Shown here: one piece after another, positions 8,426-17,446 of the stretch
Position numbering within the stretch: position 1 is the stretch's first letter
Layout of the letters: each line of letters begins with the position of its first letter
NCBI RefSeq assembly: GCF_000369525.1
Contig: NZ_KB850071.1
Location: forward strand, 319,032 to 383,031
DNA: 64,000 nt
Reading direction: 5' to 3'
DNA from: Acinetobacter higginsii
Lineage (GTDB): Bacteria; Pseudomonadota; Gammaproteobacteria; Pseudomonadales; Moraxellaceae
Made by a program: the position numbers and the translations under genes
Notes under the pieces: model-generated
What the model was told of the DNA's origin: nothing
What the model saw: the letters and a program-made list of their open reading frames with translations, nothing else
The model's database searches: none

Positions 8426-11305
8426 TTAAAGACTTTCCTTCACAAAATTCCAATTTTTACGATCGCAGTAAAAACGCATGTCACAGTTGGGGCACAGCTT
8501 ATCAGGTCTGCAACTCATGCCATAATCTTTCGCCTCAATACGAGACACAACTTGATCAAACTGTTTCACTGTCTGCTCGATCTGATCATCTCTCTTATCA
8601 AAACTCACATAAGGTGAACCTTCTGTTTCACCCGTATAGTAAAGATGCATTCGACTCACAGTCTGCCCTGTCTTTTCCTCTAACAAATGCGCATATAACT
8701 GAAGCTGGCGTTGGTACGTTTCAAATCTCGTTTTTTCTTTCTCTAAATCAGGTTTACGTTCTGACTTAAAGTCAATAATTTCTACCGTACCATTTTCTCC
8801 ACGGATCAAATCAATACTTCCTTTTAAAATGTACTGATCTTTCACCAATGAAATTTCAACTTCAGCTTCTTGCAAACGATCAAGCTGTCTCTTTTCACGA
8901 TCGTAGTAATTTACAACATGTCTTTCAATCGCCTTTAAGGTATTCGGCGCCAAGAACTGTCGTTCCTTTTTAGACAAATAAATATAATTCGTATTCAGCC
9001 AATTCTGTATTTGCTCATGACTAATCAAATGACCTTCATTACGCAACACAGCCTTATGAATATCTTCAATCGTTTGATGCACGAGCGTACCAAAGATCTG
9101 AGCACCCGCTCGAACAGGATGGAACTCTAGCTCTTTAAAGAATCGATATTGCTCAGGGCATGCTTCAAACAAAAGAATGTGTGAGGTAAAAGCATATTCA
9201 CGCTTTAAGTTCATTTCTTTCACTTGAGCAAATTCGATCTTCGATAAATCTAATTCGGGATGTTTCCAACTCACCAAACCATCAACAACAGATCTAAAGT
9301 ACTTCGAAGGTGAACTACCAGCACCCTTTTTAACTTCTGCTGAAAGTACCAGTAAATTCTGAGCACGAGAAAACGCCGTGTAATACAAACGCCAAAAATC
9401 AAAGTTTTTGATCAACTCAAATGGCTCATAGGGGGGCTTACTGAAATAATTGTTTTCTAAAACTTCATCAAGTGCCGTATGACTTTTTCTTGGAACGCCT
9501 TCTAAACTACAAGTGACAACGACTGGATATTCCAATCCTTTTGATTGGTGAATCGTCAGGAATGATACACAACCACTTGGTGCATATTCAGAGTCATCCT
9601 CATATTCACCTATACCACCATCTTTTAAGAATCTAAAATATTGGTTAAATAGATCAGTTAAATTCTTGTCCACAAATTCACGAGAAATGACGGTGACATA
9701 ATGAAGATGCTCAAACTTTGCTAAAAGAGACGAGAATTTAGATAAGTTCCGAGCAGCACGACCTTTATCCAAACCACTTAAAGCTTCATCTGAAAAATAT
9801 TTGCTAAATAAAGGAAATTGTAAAGCCTGATAAAACAAGGCTGTAAAAGCATAATCTGTATTTTCAACAAGTTGATAATGTGTTCGGGCACGCTCCTGTG
9901 CCCACTTTAACAAATCCTGATTTTCAGGCTTTTGTAATTCTTCTTTTATCAAAGGAATACATTGCTGATCATAATAGTCCCAAATGGCAAGCTTAAGATT
10001 TTCATTCCATTTACGGATATTGAAATACTGCGGGAATAAAAAAATAAATAAACCAATGAGTAACTTGATCTCTTCACGATCAAAAAATTGATTTGAACGT
10101 GGAGAATATACAGGTATGCCTTTTTCTTCTAAGTGGTTAGCGAGGCCAACTGCTCGATCGCTTTGCACAGATCTAAATAAAAAAGCAACTTGATTCCAAT
10201 CCGTCAATCCATCCTTCTTCAAAGACAAAAGAAACTGATAGTTTTCCTCATACCACTCTTCACGGCCTTCCGCTTCGACTTTAATCACCGACAGAACATC
10301 AGGAAACTCGTCTTCTCTAGCACGAATATTTTTATCATAACGGAAACGATTAGCACCTGATCCCCATTCTAACCTTTGCATCCATTGGCCGAAGAAGTTC
10401 ACAATATCAGGATGAGAACGGTAGTTCGTTGTGAGTTGAATCTGCTTACATTTATGTTCATCAAAGTTCTTCGGAAACTCTAAAATATTCCGAATTGTTG
10501 CACCACGGAAACGATATAGACCTTGGTCATCATCACCGACCACACATAGGTTTTGAGCCTCGCCCATCAATAACTTTAAAATACGTTCTTGGATAGTATT
10601 GGTATCTTGATATTCATCCACCATCAAGTACTTAAGTTTTTGCTGTAACTCCGACACGACTGTTGGCTGGTTCTCTAATAACTTTAATGTTTCGTATTGA
10701 ATCGTCGAAAAATCGAGAGCGTTGTTTTCTTCTAAGAGCTGGTGATATCTTTCTAAACATTCACCTAATATAGATACCTCTATATCTTGAGCTTTCTTCA
10801 AATCCTCTGGAGTCAGAGCTTCTTCTGTAACCTTATTGAGTAAAGCCAAAAGTTCACTGGCCTGATTCCAACGCGACTGTTCTACTTTGATTAACAAATG
10901 AAAGTTTTCAATCTCTGCAAATTCTTTCATTTTTTTATACAGAAGGAACTGCTGATCAAACTGATCATACAAAGTAAAACTACGCTTTAAACGTGTATAT
11001 TGCTGATTCTCTTCTAAAATTCTAAGACAAATAGAATGAAACGTCCCCAGATACATTTCATTCAAATTTAAGTCTATCTTTAGTTCAAGCAACCTATTTG
11101 AAATACGTGTCGTTAACTCTCTTGCAGCCTTCTCAGTAAAGGTTACGACCAAAATTGACTCAGGCTGCACACCTTTGACTTGAATTAACTTTACGATTCT
11201 TTCTACTAACGTGAAAGTCTTACCTGAACCTGGACCAGCAATAATAAGTACTGGCCCATCTAAGGTATTTAGAGCTTCTTGTTGAGCCTTATTGATATTC
11301 GACAT
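8426..11305 (-). CDS. UvrD/PcrA-type helicase with C-terminal Cas4/AddB-like nuclease
   Basis: A 959-residue protein. I chose the ATG at 11305 (MSNINKAQQEAL), right after a G-rich ribosome site; the frame stays open to 11368. Superfamily 1 motifs appear in order: Q-motif, GPGSGKT near residue 25, DEYQDTN, GDDDQGLYRFRGA, TTNYRSH, TIHQSKGLEYP and YYTAFSRAQ. The C-terminal 250 residues hold a Cys (LFEACPEQY), GSIDLIRG...EIIDFKSE (PD-(D/E)xK nuclease core) and CRPDKLCPNCDMRFYC, consistent with an Fe-S cluster nuclease as in AddB or Cas4. It abuts mod directly. A RecBCD-like processing role attached to a type III system is inferred. Confidence 0.88.
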   Translation of the reverse strand: MSNINKAQQEALNTLDGPVLIIAGPGSGKTFTLVERIVKLIQVKGVQPESILVVTFTEKAARELTTRISNRLLELKIDLNLNEMYLGTFHSICLRILEENQQYTRLKRSFTLYDQFDQQFLLYKKMKEFAEIENFHLLIKVEQSRWNQASELLALLNKVTEEALTPEDLKKAQDIEVSILGECLERYHQLLEENNALDFSTIQYETLKLLENQPTVVSELQQKLKYLMVDEYQDTNTIQERILKLLMGEAQNLCVVGDDDQGLYRFRGATIRNILEFPKNFDEHKCKQIQLTTNYRSHPDIVNFFGQWMQRLEWGSGANRFRYDKNIRAREDEFPDVLSVIKVEAEGREEWYEENYQFLLSLKKDGLTDWNQVAFLFRSVQSDRAVGLANHLEEKGIPVYSPRSNQFFDREEIKLLIGLFIFLFPQYFNIRKWNENLKLAIWDYYDQQCIPLIKEELQKPENQDLLKWAQERARTHYQLVENTDYAFTALFYQALQFPLFSKYFSDEALSGLDKGRAARNLSKFSSLLAKFEHLHYVTVISREFVDKNLTDLFNQYFRFLKDGGIGEYEDDSEYAPSGCVSFLTIHQSKGLEYPVVVTCSLEGVPRKSHTALDEVLENNYFSKPPYEPFELIKNFDFWRLYYTAFSRAQNLLVLSAEVKKGAGSSPSKYFRSVVDGLVSWKHPELDLSKIEFAQVKEMNLKREYAFTSHILLFEACPEQYRFFKELEFHPVRAGAQIFGTLVHQTIEDIHKAVLRNEGHLISHEQIQNWLNTNYIYLSKKERQFLAPNTLKAIERHVVNYYDREKRQLDRLQEAEVEISLVKDQYILKGSIDLIRGENGTVEIIDFKSERKPDLEKEKTRFETYQRQLQLYAHLLEEKTGQTVSRMHLYYTGETEGSPYVSFDKRDDQIEQTVKQFDQVVSRIEAKDYGMSCRPDKLCPNCDMRFYCDRKNWNFVKESL

Positions 11306-11355
11306 CTCCCCCCCTCTTCTTTCAAGTAACACACTAATTTTTATACTTAAATATA

Positions 11356-11385
11356 TTATTAAGGCCACCTACATGGCCTTAATAA
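11356..11385 (-). terminator. 11-bp hairpin upstream of the helicase-mod-res operon
   Basis: TTATTAAGGCC and its exact complement flank an eight-base loop (11367-11374). It lies between the broken DUF262 gene and the helicase start. There is no strong T-tract on the minus strand, so it could be a weak terminator, an attenuator or a protein-binding site for the operon. Confidence 0.45.
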
Positions 11386-11414
11386 GAAAATCATTAATCA
11401 CAATAGGTATAATT

Positions 11415-12084
11415 TCATACACTTTCAGGCTCTGTAACCATACCTTGTGACTCGTCTTCCTTAATACTTTCTACCGACTGATAATATGTTTCAGGATTCC
11501 AAGTCTTTTTAATAAAGGTTATAAGATTTTTTTGACGATTCTTAATCGAATCAATCGTCCAATAGTAAATTTCATCTTCTTTTAAAGCGTACTTAGTTAA
11601 CTCGCCTTGAGGAAGGTGATGCTTCAGTCGTATTACCCTTTGTAGTTTGCAAAATCGCTGATCTAAAGAAAGCATTATCTTCCTGAATAGTATTGAATTT
11701 ATGTACTTCCTCATCATCATCGAATATAAAATTTCTATATAACGATTTAAGTTTTATCGTTGGATCATCGATCTTTTCTTTATTTTTTTCCAAAAAATTT
11801 AAAGCTGCCGCAATAAATATAACTGAAGTCGTTAAACGTTGCTGCCCATCCACAACATGAATATTTTTATCGTTGTTAAGAGGATCAACTTGGTGAAGCA
11901 ATAAAGTACCAAGAAAATAACTTTTGTCTTGATTTCGATCCGTCGCGAAAGCTTGTTGCCTTAAATCATCTAAATACGTTGGGAGTTGCTTATCTTTTTC
12001 CCAAGCGTAGGCACGCTGATATTGAGGAATACTAAAAATTGAAATTTTAAAAATATTTTGTAAAGTATGGATTGTATTTTCCAT
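11415..12084 (-). pseudogene. DUF262/GmrSD-type gene with an internal deletion
   Basis: The first 150 or so codons from the ATG at 12084 give a DUF262 start: SIPQYQRAYAWE, a YFLGTLLLHQ strand and the signature VVDGQQRLTT. Around 11,600 this frame leaves family-like sequence and stops at 11593. A second frame then gives KHHLPQGELTKYALKEDEI and NRQKNLITFIKKTWN, which look like the C-terminal end of a DUF262/DUF1524 protein. Complete relatives run 550-700 residues, so about 350-450 codons are missing and the two ends are joined out of frame. It would have been a GmrSD-like restriction factor and is almost certainly inactive. A full-length relative lies at 18,995-21,061. Confidence 0.75.
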
Positions 12085-12206
12085 TCAGATTTTACTCTTG
12101 CAAATATGGCTATGATTTCAAACTATCACGCTGATAAAAATAAATTTATCTAGTTAGGACAAACAATTAATTTTACCATAAATTCTAATTTCGCACTCTT
12201 AGACTT

Positions 12207-13214
12207 TTATCCGTTCCACAAAAAATAATTATTTTCTTTCCCCTGAGCATATGCCCACTCAGCCACCTTATGTGAACGCTCCTTATCAGTTAAAAAGCCA
12301 AGAACAGAAATCCGATCCACAATAATCAAATCCTGTTCTTCGTTACGTTCTTGCCATTTATGCAAAAACTCATCAGATGCGAGTAGATTACTTTTCTTAG
12401 AATTACAGTTTGAATCAGCCAATACAAAGTTATGCCCTGTATCTGATGGGTACATAGACCATGGAATGAAATGATCGACTGCATAATTGCCTTTTCTCAT
12501 CGGCTTATTACAGTAAAAACATTTACAGTCTTGTAGCTCTACCAATACAGTTGATACCGCATTTAACTGGTTCCGACTCGGCTCAAACATGAATTGTTCA
12601 AGATTTGGTAATTGATTCAAAATCGGTGCATTACTACTGTTTTTACGGATGTAATCAATCCAACGTTTTTGACAAAGTTCTTCAATGATCTCGCTGAATT
12701 GTCTTAAGCAATACATGACTTGAGGCAAAAGAATGAGTCGCTTTCCGCACTGATTAAGCTGATATAAAAACTCAAAATTTTGACCATTGATGTTTTGCAA
12801 ATAGCGAACAGGCATGTCTTTTACCGTGCGTGCCACATCTTTAACAAGTTTCAACCATACCAATGAATCTCGTCTTAATAATCCCAGAGAAGAGTAGCTT
12901 TGCCGAAGCTGTATGATGTGATTCACAATGGCAGCTTGTTTGCCATTGTTTTGATTTAGGATAAGTTGCCCTTCATCATCAAAAGTATAAGGTACGGCCT
13001 GCTTCCAATACAGCTCAATAAATTTTTCAGCAATATCCGTATACTCAAGTGTTAAGGATTTCCCAGTGTCCTCACCTTTCTCGATTGCTGATCGGCTAAG
13101 GCTGATCAACAGTGCAAATTTATAAGTACTGCTAAAACTACCTGACTGCAGAATTAGTTGAATATTTTTTAAAAATTTAAGTTGTTCTTGTGCAGTGGGA
13201 ATAAAATCAGACAT
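12207..13214 (-). CDS. HNH endonuclease domain protein
   Basis: A 335-residue protein with a C-terminal HNH fold: a CxxC pair (CFYCNKPM, near 235), AVDHFIPWS with the catalytic His, then NFVLADSNCNSKKSN. The N-terminal 220 residues are helical and not recognised; they may bind a partner or target. Its start overlaps the end of the methyltransferase gene by eight bases, so the pair is translationally coupled. This could be a restriction or defence pair or a DNA/RNA repair pair. HNH catalysis is well supported; the substrate is unknown. Confidence 0.75.
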   Translation of the reverse strand: MSDFIPTAQEQLKFLKNIQLILQSGSFSSTYKFALLISLSRSAIEKGEDTGKSLTLEYTDIAEKFIELYWKQAVPYTFDDEGQLILNQNNGKQAAIVNHIIQLRQSYSSLGLLRRDSLVWLKLVKDVARTVKDMPVRYLQNINGQNFEFLYQLNQCGKRLILLPQVMYCLRQFSEIIEELCQKRWIDYIRKNSSNAPILNQLPNLEQFMFEPSRNQLNAVSTVLVELQDCKCFYCNKPMRKGNYAVDHFIPWSMYPSDTGHNFVLADSNCNSKKSNLLASDEFLHKWQERNEEQDLIIVDRISVLGFLTDKERSHKVAEWAYAQGKENNYFLWNG

Positions 13215-13791
13215 ATTTTTTCCAAAGAAGATTAAGCCATTTTTCTTGTCGATCAGGTCTCTGATCTAGCGTAACCCACTGTTTGATCTGCTGTACGTTA
13301 TCAAACTGCTCGAGCAAAGCATCTGCTTGATTCTCATCTAAATCTGTAAATTTCCGCCCATCTTTATCTCGATCTGAATCTCCATATTTGAATGACATAT
13401 AAATCACGCCATTTGGCTTTAGCGCACAAAGAATTTTTTGAAGTACTTCAGCCAATCGATCTCGCTCACAGTGCAGCAATGACGCACAAGCCCAAATACC
13501 GTTATAACGCTCAACGTCGTCCAGATCATAAAAACTTTGGTGTCGTACATTAATACCAGTTAACTCATGCGCTTTTTTTACAAGTTCTTCAGAGTAGTCC
13601 CACGCGTCAACCTCATAACCCTTCTTTTTAAAAGCAAGGCTATCTCTCCCTGATCCACAGCCTAAATCCAATATTCTTGCTGTGCTTGGCAGGTGTGCTA
13701 AAAATGGATGATACAAACTTTCCATATCCACATTAAAAGTAGATTTTGCAAATTGATCTGAATGTATGTTGTAGTAATCTATTGTTTTCAT
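13207..13791 (-). CDS. Class I SAM-dependent methyltransferase
   Basis: A 194-residue Rossmann methyltransferase. Motif I ILDLGCGSGRDSLAF sits near residues 40-54, the acidic motif II VDAWDYS follows, and CASLLHCERD and GVIYMSFKYG fit motifs IV and V. There is no DPPY/NPPY catalytic motif, so it is unlikely to be a DNA base methyltransferase; it looks like a small-molecule or TehB/UbiG-like enzyme. It is the first gene of a two-gene unit with the HNH protein. The substrate is unknown. Its place in a defence island suggests a self-protection or modification role, which is inference. Confidence 0.75.
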   Translation of the reverse strand: MKTIDYYNIHSDQFAKSTFNVDMESLYHPFLAHLPSTARILDLGCGSGRDSLAFKKKGYEVDAWDYSEELVKKAHELTGINVRHQSFYDLDDVERYNGIWACASLLHCERDRLAEVLQKILCALKPNGVIYMSFKYGDSDRDKDGRKFTDLDENQADALLEQFDNVQQIKQWVTLDQRPDRQEKWLNLLWKKYV

Positions 13792-13932
13792 AACAACTTT
13801 CTTTCTTAAACCAGATTTATTACACGAAGATTTAAAATATTACGGTCAACTGAGCATCTATGCTTTCTGATATTAAGCATCTTTGAATCAATATTAGTAG
13901 ATAAAATTTAAGAACCCTACTTACAGTCCCAT

Positions 13933-14127
13933 TTACTCTTTAAAAGTATCATTCAGTGCCTGTTGAACAGCATCAATACGAGACTTGCATGCCTTATAGG
14001 CCGTCATTGATTCCTCAACGATTGCCATCAGGTTATCAATATCTGGCTCTTCCTGTGACTCCAGTATTTCTGCATTTTTCTTCAGAATCTCATAACCCTG
14101 CTTAAAACTTAATTCTTCATTGTTCAT
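13933..14127 (-). CDS. xseB: Exodeoxyribonuclease VII small subunit
   Basis: A 64-residue protein with the XseB pattern: SFKQGYEILKKNAEILES followed by a second helix. Known XseB proteins are about 70-80 residues and form a helical hairpin that binds the XseA C-terminal coiled coil. It overlaps the upstream xseA fragment by 11 bases, the normal xseA-xseB arrangement. The gene looks intact although its partner has lost its catalytic region, so it may be a remnant or may interact with the chromosomal XseA. It lies in the accessory region rather than a core locus. Confidence 0.8.
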   Translation of the reverse strand: MNNEELSFKQGYEILKKNAEILESQEEPDIDNLMAIVEESMTAYKACKSRIDAVQQALNDTFKE

Positions 14128-14629
14128 TTGCTGTTACCTCTTTCACTGTGGCATGAATGATGCCATCTTGTAATTCAATCTGTAGTTGTGGGTCAATTAT
14201 CTTTTGAATTGAACGGGTGGCTTTCCCTTGGCTACGAACAATGGCATAACCTTTAGCCATGATATTTCGTGGATTCTGTAGCAAAGTTTCTCGCATCAGT
14301 GATTCTATTCGCTGAGAACCCTCTTTAATTTGCTGTTGTGCTAAATATTGGGTGTCACTTTTTAGATGATCAACATTACGTTGAAACTCATTGATTTGGT
14401 TTTGTACCATGGTTTTGATGGTTGTAAGGTTCTGGTCATTCTGACTCTGATAAACAGTCAATTGGTGCTGCGATAACAGTTTGATTGTTTGTAAAGCCGT
14501 ACTAGCTTCATTAACACGTTCTACAATCAGATTACGAATTCCTGCAATGACTTTACTTGGCGTATCAAAAGATCGGTGAGCAATTTCATCCAAAATGGTA
14601 CGGTCTTTTTCATGACCAATAGCTAGCAT
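14117..14629 (-). pseudogene. xseA: Truncated exodeoxyribonuclease VII large subunit (C-terminal part)
   Basis: The reading frame gives 170 residues starting in AIGHEKDRTILDE...SFDTPSKVI, the conserved IGHExD...TPS region of XseA, then the long coiled coil and the C-terminal ARGYAIV-like segment (here AKGYAIV). A complete XseA is about 450 residues with an N-terminal OB fold; that fold and most of the nuclease domain are absent. Upstream the frame reads unrelated residues and reaches a stop at 14672-14674, so the gene was cut near 14,630. It is probably non-functional, though its coiled coil could still bind XseB. Confidence 0.8.
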
Positions 14630-14779
14630 GAAAATAATGGAAATCTCTTGCAGACTTTGAAAACAGTACAGTCAAAATATAGAAAACTAAACTAATGGGT
14701 TGGCAGCTATTACTTACCGAAATGAAAATGGTCAATAAACTGCACTTGTTTAACACGCAACTATTTTAGCTTGCAGGGA

Positions 14780-15061
14780 TTACTGAAAATTGGTAATGAA
14801 ATCAAAAAAATAAGGGAGCCGAAGCCCCCATCTATTCACGACTCGCCAAGTTATTTTAATCCATTGATGGATCTCATAAGCTGACCAACCTACACGTGAT
14901 TCACTTAAACGTACTGGTCGAGGAAAAGTTGAATCATAGTATTTTGATTTTTCATTGATCATTTCATATATCTTAGCTCGACTAATACTCGTAAATTAGA
15001 GAACTTCTTTAATGTTGATAATTTGATTCATCTGAAAAGTTTGTCCTGTGATCGCATTCAT
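14780..15061 (-). pseudogene. AlpA-family regulator/excisionase interrupted by a stop codon
   Basis: From the ATG at 15061 (preceded by AGGAG) the frame reads MNAITGQTFQMNQIINIKEVL, then TAA at 14996-14998, then FTSISRAKIYEMINEKS and TFPRPVRLSESRVGWSAYE. Together these match an AlpA-type winged HTH (compare the intact gene at 24,350). The stop falls where relatives carry a Lys or Arg, consistent with a single AAA-to-TAA change. The frame also runs through the terminator at 14814-14829, so the C-terminus is likely shifted as well. AlpA proteins control excision or integrase expression, so its loss may lock the element in place. Internal restart at 14962 would lack the first recognition helix. 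Confidence 0.8.
14814..14829 (-). terminator. UUCG-loop rho-independent terminator
   Basis: On the minus strand a GGGGGC stem, TTCG loop and GCTCCC arm (one G-U pair) are followed by TTATTTTTTT. It lies inside the open C-terminal frame of the dead AlpA gene, so it marks the real end of that transcription unit. Confidence 0.75.
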
Positions 15062-15157
15062 GATATTTACTCCTGATCATTGATGCGATCGGGTATTCGC
15101 TCAGATAATAGGACAGTCCAATAAAATTTTACTGCGTCTCAGACTGCCCGATATAAT

Positions 15158-16054
15158 CTAGTTCACTGCTTGCACACTCTGCTTCAGACCTTGTTGAATC
15201 CCCTGCACATAGCCCAATTGCGCTGAATGCTCCGTATCTACAACACTGTCACTGTGTGAATAAAACTCCTCCAGCAATTCCATCCCCTCCTCTGCATGCA
15301 CCTCAAACTTGGCATTGGCAAAACCCTGCCTTGCAGTCTGATCTAACGCCGTTTGATTAAAACCTGCTTGTTTACTTTGCTGGTCAATCTCTTGCGCCAT
15401 TTGAATAGCTTGTTGCAGATTAACCCCATCTTTCAATGTTAAATCCACATAGTACACAGGCGTACGATAGCTTTGTGTGGTGGACTTGCCTCGAAGCGTC
15501 AATTGCAGCGGCAAACACGAAAGTAAGCCATTAGAAGCAGCATGGTAATAACTTAGTCTCGCTGCCAAAGTACGAATGCTATTAAAGCCAGTGGTTCTGA
15601 AAATAAATGTGCCAAGTTCATCTGCTTCGTCTAAATTGACATGTAAACGTCCATAAGGCTTACAGTTTCCTCCTTGTGCCAAAGGACATAAGTCAGGTGA
15701 TGGACATGGATGTTGTTCTACCCCTTGATTAGTCAGTCGCTGACAAGTTTCACCATTACCAATGCATATAGGTCGTCCTGTCTGGCGGTCAAATAAGGTG
15801 TATTCTGCTCGTAGATTAAGTTCAGGATCATTAAAGATCATCCGTACAGGAATAGAGCGTAGTTTTTGATTCGGTGCTTTGGCTCTGAGCTGTTCATCAA
15901 GTGGATGTTTCACCCAACCATCTTTATTTTGGATTTGGCTGGTAATAGTAAATTGGTCATCCTTTTCAGGCAGACGCTTACCGTTCTTTTCGACCACTTT
16001 ACCGATACTAATTCTGCCGAGTATTGGCGGTGTAATCGCTAAACCTTTTATCAT
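15158..16054 (-). CDS. Recombination-directionality-factor-like protein
   Basis: A 298-residue protein opening MIKGLAITPPILGRISIG, with a four-Cys cluster in CIGNGETCQ...CPSPDLCPLAQGGNC that probably binds zinc. Similar proteins appear in databases as 'hydrolase or metal-binding protein' and resemble phage recombination directionality factors. Neighbours are YqaJ exonuclease, a DUF932 protein and AlpA, a set I associate with integrative elements and plasmids of gamma-proteobacteria. A role in excision or recombination control is inferred. No catalytic residues are evident. Confidence 0.6.
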   Translation of the reverse strand: MIKGLAITPPILGRISIGKVVEKNGKRLPEKDDQFTITSQIQNKDGWVKHPLDEQLRAKAPNQKLRSIPVRMIFNDPELNLRAEYTLFDRQTGRPICIGNGETCQRLTNQGVEQHPCPSPDLCPLAQGGNCKPYGRLHVNLDEADELGTFIFRTTGFNSIRTLAARLSYYHAASNGLLSCLPLQLTLRGKSTTQSYRTPVYYVDLTLKDGVNLQQAIQMAQEIDQQSKQAGFNQTALDQTARQGFANAKFEVHAEEGMELLEEFYSHSDSVVDTEHSAQLGYVQGIQQGLKQSVQAVN

Positions 16055-16158
16055 GTTGTTTGTCCTATAAATAAAATTTTACTGCTGACCCTTTGTTATG
16101 TAAGCAAATACAAAACCGTTTAAAGATCAGATGAAATGCAAAGACCGCCATTATTAGT

Positions 16159-16183
16159 CCACCGCTCCTTCGGGAGTCGGTGG
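16159..16183. terminator. UUCG/CGAA hairpin between YqaJ and RDF-like genes
   Basis: CCACCG, then CTCC-TTCG-GGAG, a single T bulge and CGGTGG form a 10-bp stem. On the plus strand TGGTTTTTTG follows eight bases later. On the minus strand no T-tract follows, so it may be an insulator or processing site for the minus-strand genes. Confidence 0.5.
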
Positions 16184-16237
16184 ATCGGGGTGGTTTTTTG
16201 CGCTTTTTTGAAGACTGGAAATATTGATGTGATGGAT

Positions 16238-17278
16238 TCAGTCATCGGTATAGATCTGAAAACGTCGTGTCCCTGCTTTGTTTTGCGGAAACTGCTCAAG
16301 CATTTCTGGGTGAAGTTTGAGTAAGGCTTTGCTGTCTAAACCGATTGAGTCTTTGGATTTCTTCCACGTCACTGAACCAGTGGCAAAGGTTGCTCGTTCA
16401 GCATCCTTCATCAACATCTGGATTTGATGCTTAGTTTCATCAAAGTTATTTTGATGCAGCTCAATGTGATGCTTTTCTTGAATAAGTTGAGCAAACAATT
16501 GATTAGCTTGTTCGTTATGACTCAAGTCTTCAACAGTCAACGGAATATGTTGTGGATAAAGCTGCTGTATGGCTTTGGCTGCCGACTCACTGGCATCTGC
16601 ATCAGGTGGTATATCTTTTTCCACACAATCCCAGAAGTAACGTTCCGCATTGATGATATGTTTGATCACGGATTCGGAGCGCGTCACTTTGAAGATTTTG
16701 GTTTCATGACCACAAATCAGCACACAAACATGTGCTGCTCGTTTGCCTGTCACTGCCAATTGATGTTGTACCTGACACAAGACATATAAAGGCACACCCT
16801 CTCGCCAAAGTTTTGCGCCGTACTCTCCTGCTGTTTTGCATTCCAGAATTTGAACTTCATCACTACCCACAACGGAGTAATCCAGATTGGCAAGCATAAA
16901 ATGCTTATCAGGATCTGGATGCTGAAGCACTGCATTGATTCTGCGTACCTTGTTATTGGTATGCATGCTGTAGTACTCAGCCACCAATGGCTCTAGTTGC
17001 TTGCCCCAATATAAAGGGGCATGACCTGAACTTTCATCTTCAATGGATTGTTTGACTCGCCCTGTCTTGATCATCCATAGTTCAAGCATCGACATATAGG
17101 GATTCAATCCACAGGCTGCTGCACAATCACTACTGCCTATACCTTGGCGACGGACTTCAAGCCAGTCAGATTGAGTCATATTTTTAGTATTGACCAAGCG
17201 TTTTGCTGTAAACAGTTTTGGGGCATTAAAGGGTTTGCTGGCTTGTTGAATGGATGGGTTTAATATTGCGGTATTCAT
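16238..17278 (-). CDS. YqaJ-family (lambda-type) recombinase exonuclease
   Basis: A 346-residue protein with the YqaJ pattern: W.E.RRQGIGSSDCAAACGLNPY near 45-65, LYWGKQLEPLVAEYY, an Asp in MLANLDYSVVG, then ILECKTAGEYGAKLW and VQHQLAVTG. The E..., D... and E-x-K residues are the PD-(D/E)xK core of 5'-3' exonucleases that pair with single-strand annealing proteins. A Bet or RecT partner is not seen nearby; the DUF932 neighbour may play an accessory role. It probably helps recombination of the mobile element. Confidence 0.8.
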   Translation of the reverse strand: MNTAILNPSIQQASKPFNAPKLFTAKRLVNTKNMTQSDWLEVRRQGIGSSDCAAACGLNPYMSMLELWMIKTGRVKQSIEDESSGHAPLYWGKQLEPLVAEYYSMHTNNKVRRINAVLQHPDPDKHFMLANLDYSVVGSDEVQILECKTAGEYGAKLWREGVPLYVLCQVQHQLAVTGKRAAHVCVLICGHETKIFKVTRSESVIKHIINAERYFWDCVEKDIPPDADASESAAKAIQQLYPQHIPLTVEDLSHNEQANQLFAQLIQEKHHIELHQNNFDETKHQIQMLMKDAERATFATGSVTWKKSKDSIGLDSKALLKLHPEMLEQFPQNKAGTRRFQIYTDD

Positions 17279-17340
17279 ATTGAAGTCCTAATTATTTTGC
17301 TATGTAAAATGATGGGGATCACAAAAAATGGGCATAAAAA

Positions 17341-17362
17341 AACCACAGCCGAAGCTATGGTT
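17341..17362 (-). terminator. UUCG-loop terminator after the DUF932 gene
   Basis: The minus strand reads AACCATAGC-TTCG-GCTGTGGTT followed by TTTTTATG. The stem has one G-U pair. It ends the DUF932 transcript. Confidence 0.8.
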
Positions 17363-17446
17363 TTAATAATTTTTAAAATTCTAAATTCCATTTAAAAATG
17401 CATAGTAAGGTCTAACTTTCCATGATTGAAAAATGTATATTTCGCA

